DNA of 64,000 bases from Eutreptiella sp. 'Long Island Sound 2002'. Taxonomy: Eukaryota > Euglenozoa > Euglenophyceae > Eutreptiales > Eutreptiaceae. The stretch is from assembly GCA_964036045.1 (NCBI GenBank), contig OZ038382.1:10406235-10470234 (forward strand). Direction: 5' to 3'. This document shows positions 10,804 to 22,969 of the stretch, piece by piece. A model generated the notes under the pieces. The model made no database searches. It was given only the letters and a program-made list of their open reading frames with translations, and was not told the DNA's origin. How positions within the stretch are numbered: position 1 is the stretch's first letter; the number at the start of each line of letters is the position of its first letter. The position numbers and the translations under genes were made by a program.

Positions 10804-13800
10804 TCAGTCCCTAGCTGTAGTCTTGGAGGCAAGCGTCTCAGCGAGCCTCAGCAACTCACCAAGGTTGTTCTGGGACAAGTAGTCAACCAGAACTGAGTTG
10901 AGGCGTCCCTCAGGTAGAACAAATGCAGAGAAGGGCTCCCAGGTGGCCTCTTCGACTCCAAACCCTTCCCAGAGGGTGAGGAAGCGCCAACCCTGGCGAT
11001 AGCGGTGGCGTAGGACAGACTTCACCACGTAGAAGCCCTCCTTAGCGATCTCCTCGGCGTTCATGTCGGGGAGTTCACCTTCAACTTCCATAGGGCTGGC
11101 AGCCCCTTGTAGGTCCAGAGCGGCGATTTCCTCGTCGTTCAGCTCCCACTCCTCCCCACAGAGGTCTTCAGGATCATAGTAGCGCTTCAGGTGTTGAGCA
11201 GCGCACACCAGGGTCCCCCCTAGACGGGGAGAACATCGGACGGTGATACGGTGTCCATCCACTGATAGAATCTTGTACGGCCCGAAGTATGGGTCATCGC
11301 TGGTAGAGCGTGGCCAGGCGGGTAGTCGACTGTGGTGCACCAGCACCCAGTCCCCCTCTTGGTAGGTGGCCGGTACTCGGTGCTTGTTCTTCTTGTTCCA
11401 CTGACGCTCCCTCACTCTCTGGAGCATAGCCTTGGCCTTGTCCACCTTCGCTTGTTGCTCTTGGACCCATTCACCCACAGAAGAATGGGTGTCCTCTGGA
11501 TAGGGGGCATGTAGGAACCATGCCGGGCGCCCGAGGAATAGCTCATGGGGCGAGTAGCCAGTAGCTGAACTCTCTTGGGAGTTCATCATCAAGGATATGA
11601 CGGGGAGTAGTCTTACCCAGTCTCTGGTGCGTTCAGTTTTGCACCATATCCTGACGTTCCCCTTGAGGACACGGATCTGTCGCTCACATAGGGGGTTGCT
11701 CGTGTGAGAGTAGGGAATCCCTGTCGATACCTGGACATTGAGGGATCTCAGGACCCTCTTGTACCAGCCAGTATCTGAGCGTACTCGTACGTCCTCATCG
11801 GAGTTGATCTCCTTGGGCGCCCCATAGACACAAAACCACTCCTCCAGGAGTATCTTGATAGTCTCCTCACCGGTAATGTGCTTGGTACATGGGAACACCC
11901 TGGTAAACCTGGTCAACCCACAGGTTACCACGAGGGCGAAGTCATAGCCCCCGAACTTCGGCATCTCCGTGTAGTCCACGTATAAAACACTGTTAGCACA
12001 GTGAGGGATGGGCAGGGTCGAGTAGAGACCTCTGTCCCTGATATCCCCTGGTTTACAGGACCTGCACGGGCACTTGTCCACGATAGGCTGGAGGGTTTTC
12101 CGCAGTTGGTCGTCAGTCCACGTAGTGTGGAACCACTGCTTGAACAGCCTCAGGGTGCGGTCAGCACCCACATGACCACTGGACTCATGGGTCCACTTCA
12201 GCAGCGCTGGAACTCGGTCACTAGGCACCACAATACGGTCCTCGTGCCATAGGTAGCTCTTGTCCCTCTTCCACTGGTCTTGGTTGACCAGGAGGGGTTC
12301 AAGGCGTTTCTCCAGGCGCTTGTAGATATCCCCGAACTCCTTCAGGTACTCCGATTGTTGGAGTCCATCCAGGGGGCGTATCATCGTCATGTTGAGGTCC
12401 AAGTGGACGTCCATACGGCTGAACGCCTCCTTAGCCAGCGCTTCAGACCGGGCACCAATCAGGGCGTCGAAGTTGTTGCGGCTGATGTAGTTGGCACACT
12501 CGTTCTTCACTCCCTTGATATGGTGTACCGTCAGCCGTAGTTGACTGAGGTAGGTCCCCCAGCGTCGTAGCTTGGCCTTCTCAGGTGGGGGACCCTTCTG
12601 GAAACTGCGGATGGGTTCTTGGTCGCACAGCCAGACCACAGGGTTACTCCCCAACAGTCGTGCTTGTGAGGATAGCACCAGCATACCCGCGAGCAATTCC
12701 TGCTCATAGGTGGAGTAGTTCCCCCTGGCCTGGTTCCACTTCCAGTTCCAGTGGCCCAGAGGTACTAGGACCCACTTGTCGTCAGGGTAGCTGTGCTTGA
12801 GGGTTCCATCTCGGTTGAGACCTTCCGTCCCCCATTGGGAAATGGCCGAGTCGAACTCCTCCTTCTCTAGTGCTTGCCATTGGGACAACGTTCCACCACC
12901 GCTCACATTGCTGGCGTCGGTCACCAGGATAATCTCCCCTTGTGCCCTAGGCACGCCCAAGCACTTAGCGTTGGCTACCTTGTCTTTGAGCTCGTCAAAC
13001 GCTTGTTGCTCTTGTGGGCCCCAGCGCCAAGTAGTACTCTTCTTGATCAAGTCCGTCAGAACGGCGCTGGTGTAGGTGAAGTTCTTGATGTGGCGGCGAT
13101 AGAAGTTGCACGCCCCAATGAAACTGCGTACATCATGAAGTCCTTTCTTGGGATCTTCGTGTCGTACCTTGGCATCCATCAGGGGTTTGGCCTTAGAGGC
13201 CCCCTGGGGTCCACCACCCATAGCCAACGTCAAACCCCAGGTACTGCATGGTCTCCTGCATGAACTCACACTTCTCCAGCTTGAGTCGTGTGTGGTTCTC
13301 CTGGCAGACCGCAAAGAACTCACCCAAGAGGATTAGGTGATCCTCCCGGGTATTGGTCCCCAGGCATACATCGTCGATGTGAGCCTCCATCTGGGCACCA
13401 CGGGATATGAGCTCCTGCACCTTAGGTCTCCTTCGTAGGATGGACAAGATCTTGTTCATCAGCTCTTGGAATAGAGCGGGTGCGTTAGCCACGCCAAACG
13501 GCATAACCTTCCACTTGAACACCCTCCCCTGAGGAGTGATGAAGGCCAGTAGTTCCTGTGCGTTGGGCGTCAGGTCCACTTGCCAGAATCCGCTCCTCTT
13601 GTCCATTTTGGTCTTGTAGCGACAGGAGGCTATCTTCTCTAGGGTAGACTCCATATTGGGAATGGACCCTGAGTGGTTCAGCGTCTTCTTGTTCAGCTCT
13701 CCGTAGTCCACTACCAGCCGTTTGGCTGTAGACCCAGGTTTAGCCACCAGGAAACAGGGGCTGCAGTGTAGGGGGTAGTCCCCGTTCTTGTACTCCAGGA

Positions 13801-15270
13801 CTAGGCCAGCATCGATACATTCTTGTATCTGTCGCTCAATCTCGTCGGCCTGCTCTTTAGGAGCTGGATAGGGTCTCCTCCGGATCTTGTGACCCACGAA
13901 CTCGGGTTTCAGCTTGAGGTCCATCCGTACCAGCTTGTCGCATGAGGCTGGAGGGGGTAGTTCTCCGAACACCTCCAGATAGGTCCTTATAAGCTTCTGT
14001 ACCCGCGGGTCCAATATCTTGATCTTGTCCTCCATGTCCTCGTCAGAGTGTAAGTTGCTTGCCCCCTGAGTAATAGACGTCGGGAGGTGGTCCTCCACCG
14101 ACTCTTCCCCCGTGGTAGTATCCTTCAGCCCTTGGTAGGCATATAGAAGGTCTTGTTCAACCATCTCCGATGGACGATGGCAACATAGGCACGCTCGAGG
14201 GGGTTCACATACACATTCCTCCGAGAGGTCGTCCTCCTCTGGGGTCCTCACATGGGCGCCCCACACGCTCTTCATGAGCTTAAGATCTACCTCCCTTTGC
14301 CAGGTGGTGATCTTCTGTTCGAGGTCCTCCTTCAATTGGGATAGGTCTCCCATGCGTCCTTGCTTCAGTGGCCATGAGCTGCGGGTAGGCTTCGCGTAGC
14401 ATAGCTTTTTCGACACCAACTTCCTCTTGGAATCCACATACTTCCTGAGCCTGGATCGAGGGTCCAGCTCCTCGTCCACGGGGTCTTCCACCCTCATGGA
14501 GAGTAGGGGTTTTAGTGGGGCGACGTACTCGGCGTTCTCCACTTCCTCCACACAGGTCTGCACGAAGAAGGCGTCGTGCTCAGTTTCGTCGTCTGAGTGG
14601 ATAGAGCTAGGTAGCTCAGATAGTCCACACTCAGAGACTCCATCAGGAACAGGTACATGGCAGGGAGAGTTGGGGGCGTTGGTGTCAGTCACGACGTACT
14701 CATCTCCTCCGGGTGTAGTCTCAACAGCATCTTGAGGTCGTAGGCGATCCTTGAAGTCACCCAAGGCGAGTCCGTCGCTTTCTCGTTGTATAGCCTGGAC
14801 CAGAGCCGGGTCCAGATCCTCCCAGGGAATGGAGGTAAGACCTCCGTCCACCACGCTCAGCATACTCCCCCATCCGGGTTTCCCAATAGGTGTCTTACGC
14901 CCCAGAGGCACGTAGATGGCCTCATCAGGTAACCGAACAGAGCTGATAGTCATCCTGTCCAGGAGGTTTCGCCAGTATTCGTTGCCCCCATGGGCTCCCC
15001 AATCGGGGGAACACAGGACCATACGGGAACGTTCCAAGGCCACCTTGGTCAGCACCTTCCCCAGTTCACTGAACCTGGGGTTCCTGTAGGCCATCCCGAA
15101 AGAGGGCCAGTAAAATTTGTAGCTGCAGTTCTTCCCCTTGCTGCAGTAAAGGTCCAGTACATGCTGCTTGTCGCTGGCGAACAACTCCACACTCAGGTCT
15201 TCTCGAGAGTAACCCAACTCCTTCAGACCTTGGTCTAGGACTTCCCCCAATAGTTGATAGTCCTCAGGTA
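10804..15270 (-). pseudogene. pol: pol of gypsy copy 2: linker, RT, RNase H, integrase, chromodomain (one frame break)
   Basis: From 15270 the frame runs through a spacer region into RT: KMDKRSGFWQVDL (about 13600), MPFGVANAPALFQ, and HIDD at about 13372. It breaks at a C5 run (13200-13204 on the + strand) and continues in another frame to 10804. Next come RNase H with VTDAS (about 12920), YEQELLAGM and LCDQEP. The final motif reads ANYISR where family members have Asp. Integrase follows with the HHCC zinc region (about 12230-12060), catalytic YVDYTE (about 11970), NSDED (about 11797) and CERQ (about 11682), then GPY (about 11278). A chromodomain at about 11050-10830 (YVVKSVL...LWEGF...TWEP) would guide integration to marked chromatin. 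The 5' end joins its protease only through the duplicate at 21557-22969. Confidence 0.88.
13858..15270 (-). repeat. 1.4 kb pol segment, first copy of a direct repeat
   Basis: 13858-15270 and 21557-22969 are the same length and align without gaps, with about eight differences noticed by eye. The segment encodes the protease-RT linker region and the edge of RT. Flanking pol sequence continues naturally leftward from this copy and rightward from the other. Confidence 0.9.
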
Positions 15271-16429
15271 GGTAGGTAGGTAGGTGCACTCGGTCGTGGA
15301 GAGGCGCCCCATGGTTCCCCCTGGCGTCGCCCCTGTGATGAACTGGAAGAGGCTCCGCGCGTGAAGAGGGGAGGCGGCTTACATCCCGCTAGACCTGACT
15401 TGTGGCCCCCAACAAAGCGGCCCCGGGCTACACCGGGAGGGCTGATCGCCGCCAGCGTGACATGCTTGTCTCGCCGGGAGGGTGGGCCCCCGTGCTTGCG
15501 CACGTCTACTCCTTTGGGCGGAACCCTAGGGGTTCACCGGACTTCCTGGCGTATCCCGTTCCCAAGGCATGCATGCATGTTCTTGGTACTAGGGTTCCGA
15601 GGCGCTTGGGTGTCGCACGCTCCGCCTCGAGTCCCAAAGCAGCGCAGGCCTTAGGATGCAGCCTTACCCCCGGGCTCCGGATCTCGTTTGGCCGGGTCAC
15701 CTGCATGGCACGGGCTGCCTCAGTGCCCGGGCTGTGGGCACTGGGTTTCCCACTGTTGGCTTGCGTTTGTGGTTGGGTCCGGGTTGCGGTTGGTCGTGGG
15801 TTTTGTTTACCCCTGCCCGTTGTGGCTGGGGTCTTGGGTGGGTGTGTTTGGGCTCGGTTTGTGGTGTTGTCCCTCTTTTGCCGGCTGTTTGTGGTGTTCG
15901 TGGTTGGGCCTGCTTTCGGGACCTGTGTGGTTTCCTGCGCGTTTCCCTTGCCCCCCGCCGTTTCCGGTTCCGGTGTGCGGTGTGGGCGTGCGTGCTGGGC
16001 CCGGGTCTCGGCTGTGCCCCGCCCTTCTTGGCTGGGCTGTCGGGTTGTGTTTTTTGCGCTTTTTTTTTTTTTTTTTTCCGGTTGCTGGGTGTCCGTGTCC
16101 CGGGCCTTGTGGTCTCTCCCCCGTCTCCTTTCTTTCGGACTGGGCTGCTGGCTTTTTTTTTTTTTTTCTGGTTGTTTCGGTGTCCCTTTTCCCGGTGGGC
16201 CGTTGTCGCTGGCTTGGTGTTGCCGGTCTTGGCTGGGTGGTCCCCCTGTGCCTGTTTGGGGGTCCTGTCTTCGGTGTCCTCTGGGTGGGGGGTTTGGCCC
16301 CCTTCTGTGTTGTTGGTGGGCGGTTTGGTGGCTGTGGGCTGTTTTCGCGCGCCCGCCCCCCCCCCCCCCTTTTTTTTTTTTGTTCGGGGGGGGGGGGCCT
16401 GCCGGGCTGTTCCTCCCTTTGCCTTCCCT

Positions 16430-18065
16430 CGGCTGGCGGTTGCTCTGTGGCTGGTGTGTGGTGTGGTTGGTCCCTCGCCACTCCTGGCAGAGGTTCCTGT
16501 GTGCTACTCCCCGCCACTCCTGGCTGGGTTTCGCTGCCGGTGGTTGTGGGCGGTCCCCGCCACTCCTGGCTGGGGTTTGCCGGCGGCGGTGGTGTCTGGT
16601 GTGTGGCGGTGGTGTGTTGGTGGGGTTGTGGCTGGTGTGTGGTGTGGTTGGTCCCTCGCCACTCCTGGCGGAGGTTCCTGTGTGCTACTCCCCGCCACTC
16701 CTGGCTGGGTTTCGCTTCCGGTGGTGGTGGGCGGTCCCCGCCACTCCTCGCTGGGGTCCGTTGGCGGTGTTGCTGTGTGGTGTGTGGTGTGTGGCGGTGG
16801 TGTGTTGGTGGGGTTGTGGCTGGTGTGTGGTGTGGTTGGTCCCTCGCCACCCCTGGCGGAGGTTCCTGTGTGCTACTCCCCGCCACTCCTGGTTGGGTTT
16901 CGCTTCCGGTGGTGGTGGGCGGTCCCCGCCGCTCCTGGCTGGGGTCCGCTTGCGGCGGTGGTGTGTGGTGTGTGGTGTGTGGTGTGTGGCGGTGGTGTGT
17001 GGGTGGGGTTGTGGCTGGTGTGTGGTGTGGTTGGTCCCTCGCCACTCCTGGCGGAGGTTCCTGTGTGCTACTCCCCGCCACTCCTGGTTGGGTTTCGCTT
17101 CCGGTGGTGGTGGGCGGTCCCCGCCGCTCCTGGCTGGGGTCCGTTGGCGGCGTTGCTGTGTGGTGTGTGGTGTGTGGCGGTGGTGTGTTGGTGGGGTTGT
17201 GGCTGGTGTGTGGTGTGGTTGGTCCCTCGCCACTCCTGGCGGAGGTTCCCGTGTGCTACTCCCCGCCACTCCTGGCTGGGTTTCGCTGCCGGTGGTGGTG
17301 GGCGGTCCCCGCCACTCCTGGCTGGGGTCCGCTTGCGGCGGTGGTGTGTGGTGTGTGGTGTGTGGTGTGTGGCGGTGGTGTGTTGGTGGGGTTGTGGCTG
17401 GTGTGTGGTGTGGTTGGTCCCTCGCCACTCCTGGCGGAGGTTCCTGTGTGCTACTCCCCGCCACTCCTGGCTGGGTTTCGCTGCCGGTGGTGGTGGGCGG
17501 TCCCCGCCACTCCTGGCTGGGGTCCGTTGGCGGCGTTGCTGTGTGGTGTGTGGTGTGTGGCGCTGGTGTGTTGGTGGGGTTGTGGCTGGCGTGTGGTGTG
17601 GTTGGTCCCTCGCCACTCCTGGCGGAGGTTCCTGTGTGCTACTGCCCGCCACTCCTGGCTGGGTCTCGCTGCCGGTGGTGGTGGGCGGTCCCCGCCACTC
17701 CTGGCTGGGGTCCGCTTGCGGCGGTGCTGTGTGGTGTGTGGTGTGTGGTGTGTGGCGGTGGTGTGTTGGTGGGGTTGTGGCTGGTGTGTGGTGTGGTTGG
17801 TCCCTCGCCACTCCTGGCGGAGGTTCCTGTGTGCTACTCCCCGCCACTCCTGGCTGGGTTTCGCTGCCGCTGGTGGTGGGCGGTCCCCGCCACTCCTGGC
17901 TGGGGTCCTTTGGCGGCGGTGGTGTGTGGTGTGTTGTTGGGGTCCCTCGCGACTCCTGGCGGAGGTTCCTGTGTGCTACTCCCCGCCACTCCTGGCTGGG
18001 TTTCGCTGCAGCTGGTGGTGGGCGGTCCCCGCCACTCCTGGCTGGGGTCCGCTGGCGGCGGTGGT
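16430..18065. repeat. 188/195-bp minisatellite, about 8-9 units
   Basis: GGTCCCTCGCC recurs at 16469, 16650, 16838, 17033, 17221, 17416, 17604, 17799 and 17941. The spacing is 181, 188, 195, 188, 195, 188, 195 and 142. The seven-base difference lies in a GTGTGGT run, so short and long units alternate. Each unit contains three copies of a CGCCACTCCTGGC motif. Confidence 0.88.
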
Positions 18066-18067
18066 GT

Positions 18068-19015
18068 GCGTGTTTTGCTTGGCCGGGTCGGGCGGGCCGG
18101 CCTCCCGGGCGCGTTGTGGTGCGCCTCACCTTTTCCTTTGGCCGCTTTGTCTTTCTGCTTGCTTGGCCCCCTCCGGGCTGGGGTTGCCCCTCTCTCTTTC
18201 GCTGCTGTTGCCGTTCCTCGTTGGCTGGGGTTTGTGGTGTGTGGGTTGGCTGTTGCTTGGCACCTGTTCGTGTGCCGTGGTTCTTTGCGTGTTGTGCGCG
18301 CTCTCCGGGTTTGTGGCACCCGGCGGCCGTCGCTGCTTGGCACCTGTCCGTGTGCCCTGGTTGTGGCCGGCGGCGTGCCTCTCTGGCGTGCCTCGTGGCC
18401 CCGCAAGGTGCGCCGCGCCTCGTCCGGTCCGGTCGCTCTCGGTGCTCCGGTCGGCTTTCCCGACGCCGTGGTGCCTTTCCCCACCCCGGGAGCTTGCGCC
18501 CCCGGCTTTACTGGGCGGCTGCGCGGGGCACGCGGAGGCCGGCCGAGAACCGGGCTCATTGTGCCTGCCGCTGGCCCCCGCCGAGGCAGGGGCGCTGGGC
18601 TCGCTCCGCGTCGTACCCGTTCGGGGCCCCGCGATGGGGTTGTTCCTGGCGGGTCCCTCCGGCGTCGGTCTTGGGCTGCGTGCGCTGCGGTGGTTGGCGT
18701 GTGTGGACCCGGTCACTGACGCGTCCGGTTTCCCGTACCGTCCGTCTTACGACGGGGGACTCGGCCGGTGCACCGGGGCTGTTTCGTGTGGACGCCGACA
18801 CCTTCCCTTGCGGGTCGGAGGACGCCACGCCCGGGTCCCGTGCGTGTTTGCGTGTGCTTGCTCTTCTTGGCCGGGTCGGGCGGGCCGGCCTCCCGGGCGC
18901 GCTGTGGTGCGCCTCACCTTTTCCTTTGGCCGCTTTGTCTTTCTGCTTTGCTTGGCCCCCTCCGGGCTGGGGTTGCCCCTCTCTCTTTCGCTGCTGTTGC
19001 CGTTCCTCGTTGGTT
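18068..19015. repeat. Direct repeat of about 155 bp (two copies)
   Basis: 18068-18226 and 18858-19015 share a sequence containing GGCCGGGTCGGGCGGGCCGG and ending in CCGTTCCTCGTTGG, with few differences. The first copy adjoins the end of the minisatellite, suggesting that part of the segment was duplicated. Confidence 0.8.
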
Positions 19016-20507
19016 GTTTTTCTCGGCCTCCCGCTGCCTGGCTCGCGCCTCGTTTGTGTCTCCCGCTTGGCCGTTGGCTGCTCTTTGGTGGTTGCTCCCC
19101 TGCCCCCCCCCCCCTTTGTGTCTCGCGGTTTTCGTCGCTCCTGCTTGTGGCCTTGGTGTTTTTTTTTTTTTTTTTTTTTTTTCTCCTTCTTCTTCTTCCT
19201 CCGTGCGCCCCCGTTGTCTCCGGCTTTCTCTGGTTTCCGGCCCTGGGTGCCCTGGGCCTCGGCGCTTGCGTTGTGTGTTTTGTTGGCCCTCCGCTTCTCG
19301 GCTCTCCGTGCGCTTTTCCCTCTTTCGTGCTTTCCGCCTGGCTGTTGGCTGCTTCCGCGTGGTTGCTGCCCCCCCCCCCCCCCTTTGTGTCTCGCGGTTT
19401 TCGTTCCTGCCGCTCGGTGCTGTGTGCCGTGTTGTGCTGTGCGTCCCTGGGTGCGGTGCCGCTGCTTGTTGCGCCGTGCCCTCTGGCGCTGCCCGTCGCC
19501 CTGGGGCCCTGTGCTCTGCGGCGCTGTGTTTTGCGGTGTTCCCCCGCGCTGTGTGCTCTGTGCTGTGTGTGTTTTGTCGTGGCGCGGTGGTGCCTGCTGT
19601 TGTTCGCCGCTTTGCCTTGTGCTGTGTGTGTCTCGGGGTGCTGTGCTGTGCGTTCCCTGTGCTCTCCGTTCTGTGCGGTGCTGTGCTTCGCTGTGCTGGT
19701 GCCCTCGCGTTGTGCTGTTCGTGTGGTGCGTGCTGTTGCTGGCGCTTGGTGCTGTGGTGCTCTGCTGTGTGTTGTGCTGTTTCCTGTGGTGTGCCGTGGT
19801 GCGGTGCTGGGTCTGGTGGCCCGTGGTTGTCTGCTGGTGGCGTGTGTGGGTGTCGCTGTCCCTGCCTGGCCGCGTGGTCTGCTTCCCTGTGGTTGGTGTG
19901 GTTTGCTGGTTTGCTGTGGTGCCCTGCTTTCCTGTGTCGTGTTCTGTGGTGCTGTGCTGTCGCCTGGTGCTGTGCTGTTGTGCTCTGCTGTCGTGTTGCG
20001 GTGCTTTTGGGGCTTGCTTTGCCCTCCTGTGGGCTGTCGTGCTGTGCTGTGTTGTGCTGTTGGTTGGCTGTGCTGTTTTTGGCCCGGTGGTGGTGTCTGC
20101 GTGCTGTGGTGCTCTTTTCCTCGCGCTGTGTGTTCCCTGTCTTCTCCGTTCTGTGCGCTGCGGTGCCTTGTTGTGCTGGCTGTGGTGCCCTGCCTCCCTG
20201 TGTCGTGTGCTGTGGCGCTGTGCTGGGTGTGGTGCTGTGCTGTCGTGCTCTGCTGTCGCTTTGCGGTGCTGTTTGTGTTCGCTTTGCCCTCCTGCGGCCT
20301 GTTGTGCGGCGCCTGTGTGGTCTGCGCTGTTGTTGGTGCCTCGTGTTGTGGCTTGTCCCTGTGCGTTGTGGTGTCTCCCTGGGCGTTCTGCGGTGTGGTG
20401 GTGCTGCTCTGGTGTGTCGTGGTGTCGTGCTGTGCTGTGCGCTGTCCTGTGGTGTCCTGCGCTCTGTGCCGTGTCCTGCGGTGTCGTGCTGCCCTGCGGT
20501 GCTGTGC

Positions 20508-20988
20508 TGTTTGTTTTTCCTTTTGTCTTGTTTTCCTTTGCTAAAAACCCCTGCCGTTTTTCCGCGCCTTTGAAAACTTTCTGAAAACCAAAAATTCAAA
20601 ATGTTTCTCTTTAGAATATCTAACTCTACGTTTTTTTTTTCTCGGGGAGATACAGGCTTAGATGTTGGAGATGGGAGAACCTACAACCCGTGAGCACCCG
20701 TAGGCCCTCACCTGGCTATGACTCTCGAGCCACCCCTTCAACCCGAGCACTGTGCCACCCTTCTTCTTCTTCCCCTGTGCGCCCCCGTTGTCTCCGGCTT
20801 TCTCTGGTTTCCGGCCCCGGGTGCCCTGGGCCTCGGCGCTGTGCTGGTTGGCTGTGCTGTGCGGTTGTCTGCGCTGCTGGTGTTTGTTTTTCCTTTTGTC
20901 CTCTTTTCCTTTGCTAAAAACCCCTGCCGTTTTTCCGTGCCTTTGAAAACTTTCTGAAAACCAAAAATTAAATTGTTTCTCTTTAGAA
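20508..20988. repeat. Direct repeat of about 108 bp at the right end of the A-poor tract
   Basis: 20508-20615 and 20880-20988 share a T-rich sequence with CTAAAAACCCCTGCCG and TTTGAAAACTTTCTG. The DNA before the second copy (20765-20840) repeats 19192-19265. Both copies mark a switch from A-poor to ordinary composition. Confidence 0.8.
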
Positions 20989-21556
20989 AATCAAACTCCA
21001 CGCAACTCACGCACGCAGGCAAGCAGCAATACCAAGGTGTATTTCCTGACTTACGTGTTGCCACGCGGTCGCAAAGATGGTGGTCTTGCTTGCAAGGGGT
21101 TGACCGCTTTTCCCCCAGGGCCGGTCGCCTAAACTGACGAAAAGGAGTGAGGGGGGGCACGAGGGAAGAGGGGTGGGTGCATGGAGAAGGAAAGAAAAGG
21201 AAGGGAAGCAGGGCGAAGGGACGCGGCGGCTTAGAAACGTTTGTTTTCGAGTTTTACGCGCTGCTCGCGACGCGTTTTTCTTTGCGCCTACGGCTAGTTA
21301 GAGGACGAGAGGGACGGCGTTAGGGTCCTACGAGCGTTACGGTTGTTACGGCGCTAACTATTCACCTATTTCACGTCAAAAAATTTCTCGTCGCGTTTTT
21401 ACGCGTTTCGCAGCGCGCCTTTTGGCCTAAGCGTTTTTTATGTTAATTACCTTTAATTTCAGCTATTTAGAAAATTTTTTCGTCGTGTTTTTCTTATCTT
21501 TTAATCTCATTGTGGCGCCAGGCGCCAGCGCGCACGACCACTTCTATCTCATTTTG

Positions 21557-22969
21557 TAGGAGCTGGATAGGGTCTGCTCTGGATCTTGTGACCCACGAAC
21601 TCGGGTTTCAGCTTGAGGTCCATCCGTACCAGCTTGTCGCATGAGGCTGGAGGGGGTAGTTCTCCGAACACCTCCAGATAGGTCCTTATAAGCTTCTGTA
21701 CCCGCGGGTCCAATATCTTGATCTTGTCCTCCATGTCCTCGTCAGAGTGTAAGTTGCTTGCCCCCTGAGTAATAGACGTCGGGAGGTGGTCCTCCACCGA
21801 CTCTTCCCCCGTGGTAGTATCCTTCAGCCCTTGGTAGGCATATAGAAGGTCTTGTTCAACCATCTCCGATGGACGATGGCAACATAGGCACGCTCGAGGG
21901 GGTTCACATACACATTCCTCCGAGAGGTCGTCCTCCTCTGGGGTCCTCACATGGGCGCCCCACACGCTCTTCATGAGCTTAAGATCTACCTCCCTTTGCC
22001 AGGTGGTGATCTTCTGTTCGAGGTCCTCCTTCAATTGGGATAGGTCTCCCATGCGTCCTTGCTTCAGTGGCCATGAGCTGCGGGTAGGCTTCGCGTAGCA
22101 TAGCTTTTTCGACACCAACTTCCTCTTGGAATCCACATACTTCCTGAGCCTGGATCGAGGGTCCAGCTCCTCGTCCACGGGGTCTTCCACCCTCATGGAG
22201 AGTAGGGGTTTTAGTGGGGCGACGTACTCGGCGTTCTCCACTTCCTCCACACAGGTCTGCACGAAGAAGGCGTCGTGCTCAGTTTCGTCGTCTGAGTGGA
22301 TAGAGCTAGGTAGCTCAGATAGTCCACACTCAGAGACTCCATCAGCAACAGGTACATGGCAGGGAGAGTTGGGGGCGTTGGTGTCAGTCACGACGTACTC
22401 ATCTCCTCCGGGTGTAATCTCAACAGCATCTTGAGGTCGTAGGCGATCCTTCAAGTCACCCAAGGGGAGTCCGTCGCTTTCTCGTTGTATAGCCTGGACC
22501 AGAGTCTGGTCCAGATCCTCCCAGGGAATGGAGGTAAGACCTCCGTCCACCACGCTCAGCATACTCCCCCATCCGGGTTTCCCAATAGGTGTCTTACGCC
22601 CCAGAGGCACGTAGATGGCCTCATCAGGTAACCGAACAGAGCTGATAGTCATCCTGTCCAGGAGGTTTCGCCAGTATTCGTTGCCCCCATGGGCTCCCCA
22701 ATCGGGGGAACACAGGACCATACGGGAACGTTCCAAGGCCACCTTGGTCAGCACCTTCCCCAGTTCACTGAACCTGGGGTTCCTGTAGGCCATCCCGAAA
22801 GAGGGCCAGTAAAATTTGTAGCTGCAGTTCTTCCCCTTGCTGCAGTAAAGGTCCAGTACATGCTGCTTGTCGCTGGCGAACAACTCCACACTCAGGTCTT
22901 CTCGAGAGTAACCCAACTCCTTCAGACCTTGGTCTAGGACTTCCCCCAATAGTTGATAGTCCTCAGTTT
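21557..22969 (-). repeat. 1.4 kb pol segment, second copy of the direct repeat
   Basis: Partner of 13858-15270. The sequence continues naturally into the protease and gag of the same element on its right, and stops abruptly on its left at the foreign segment. Confidence 0.9.

Larger units (their letters stand above)
15271..21556. other. 6.3 kb foreign segment inside pol, mostly A-depleted GC-rich DNA
   Basis: The left edge follows a short GGTA repeat (15270-15288). The right edge joins pol at TAGGAGCTGG (21557). From about 15700 to 20580 the + strand has almost no A. Since every stop codon on either strand requires an A on the + strand, very long frames are open in all directions by composition alone. 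16430-18065 is a minisatellite. 19155-19185, 16070 and 16370 hold long T runs. 21000-21556 is of ordinary composition with no gene seen. No rRNA, transposase or RT motif was found. The origin is unknown. Confidence 0.7.

Noticed and set aside
14427-14735. Ser-rich + strand frame, repeated at 22126-22434
   Set aside because: Antisense shadow of the pol linker in both copies of the 1.4 kb duplication.
15402-20584. Three very long + strand frames (1105, 1642 and 1618 codons) and long minus-strand frames
   Set aside because: All overlap in different phases over A-depleted DNA where stop codons cannot occur on either strand. They translate to low-complexity repeats with no domain.
15271-21556. 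rDNA intergenic spacer, or a complete transposon with the 1.4 kb repeats as its LTRs
   Set aside because: No 18S, 5.8S or 28S sequence is recognisable, and the flanking repeats are internal pol coding sequence of the host gypsy element, with no PBS or polypurine tract beside them.
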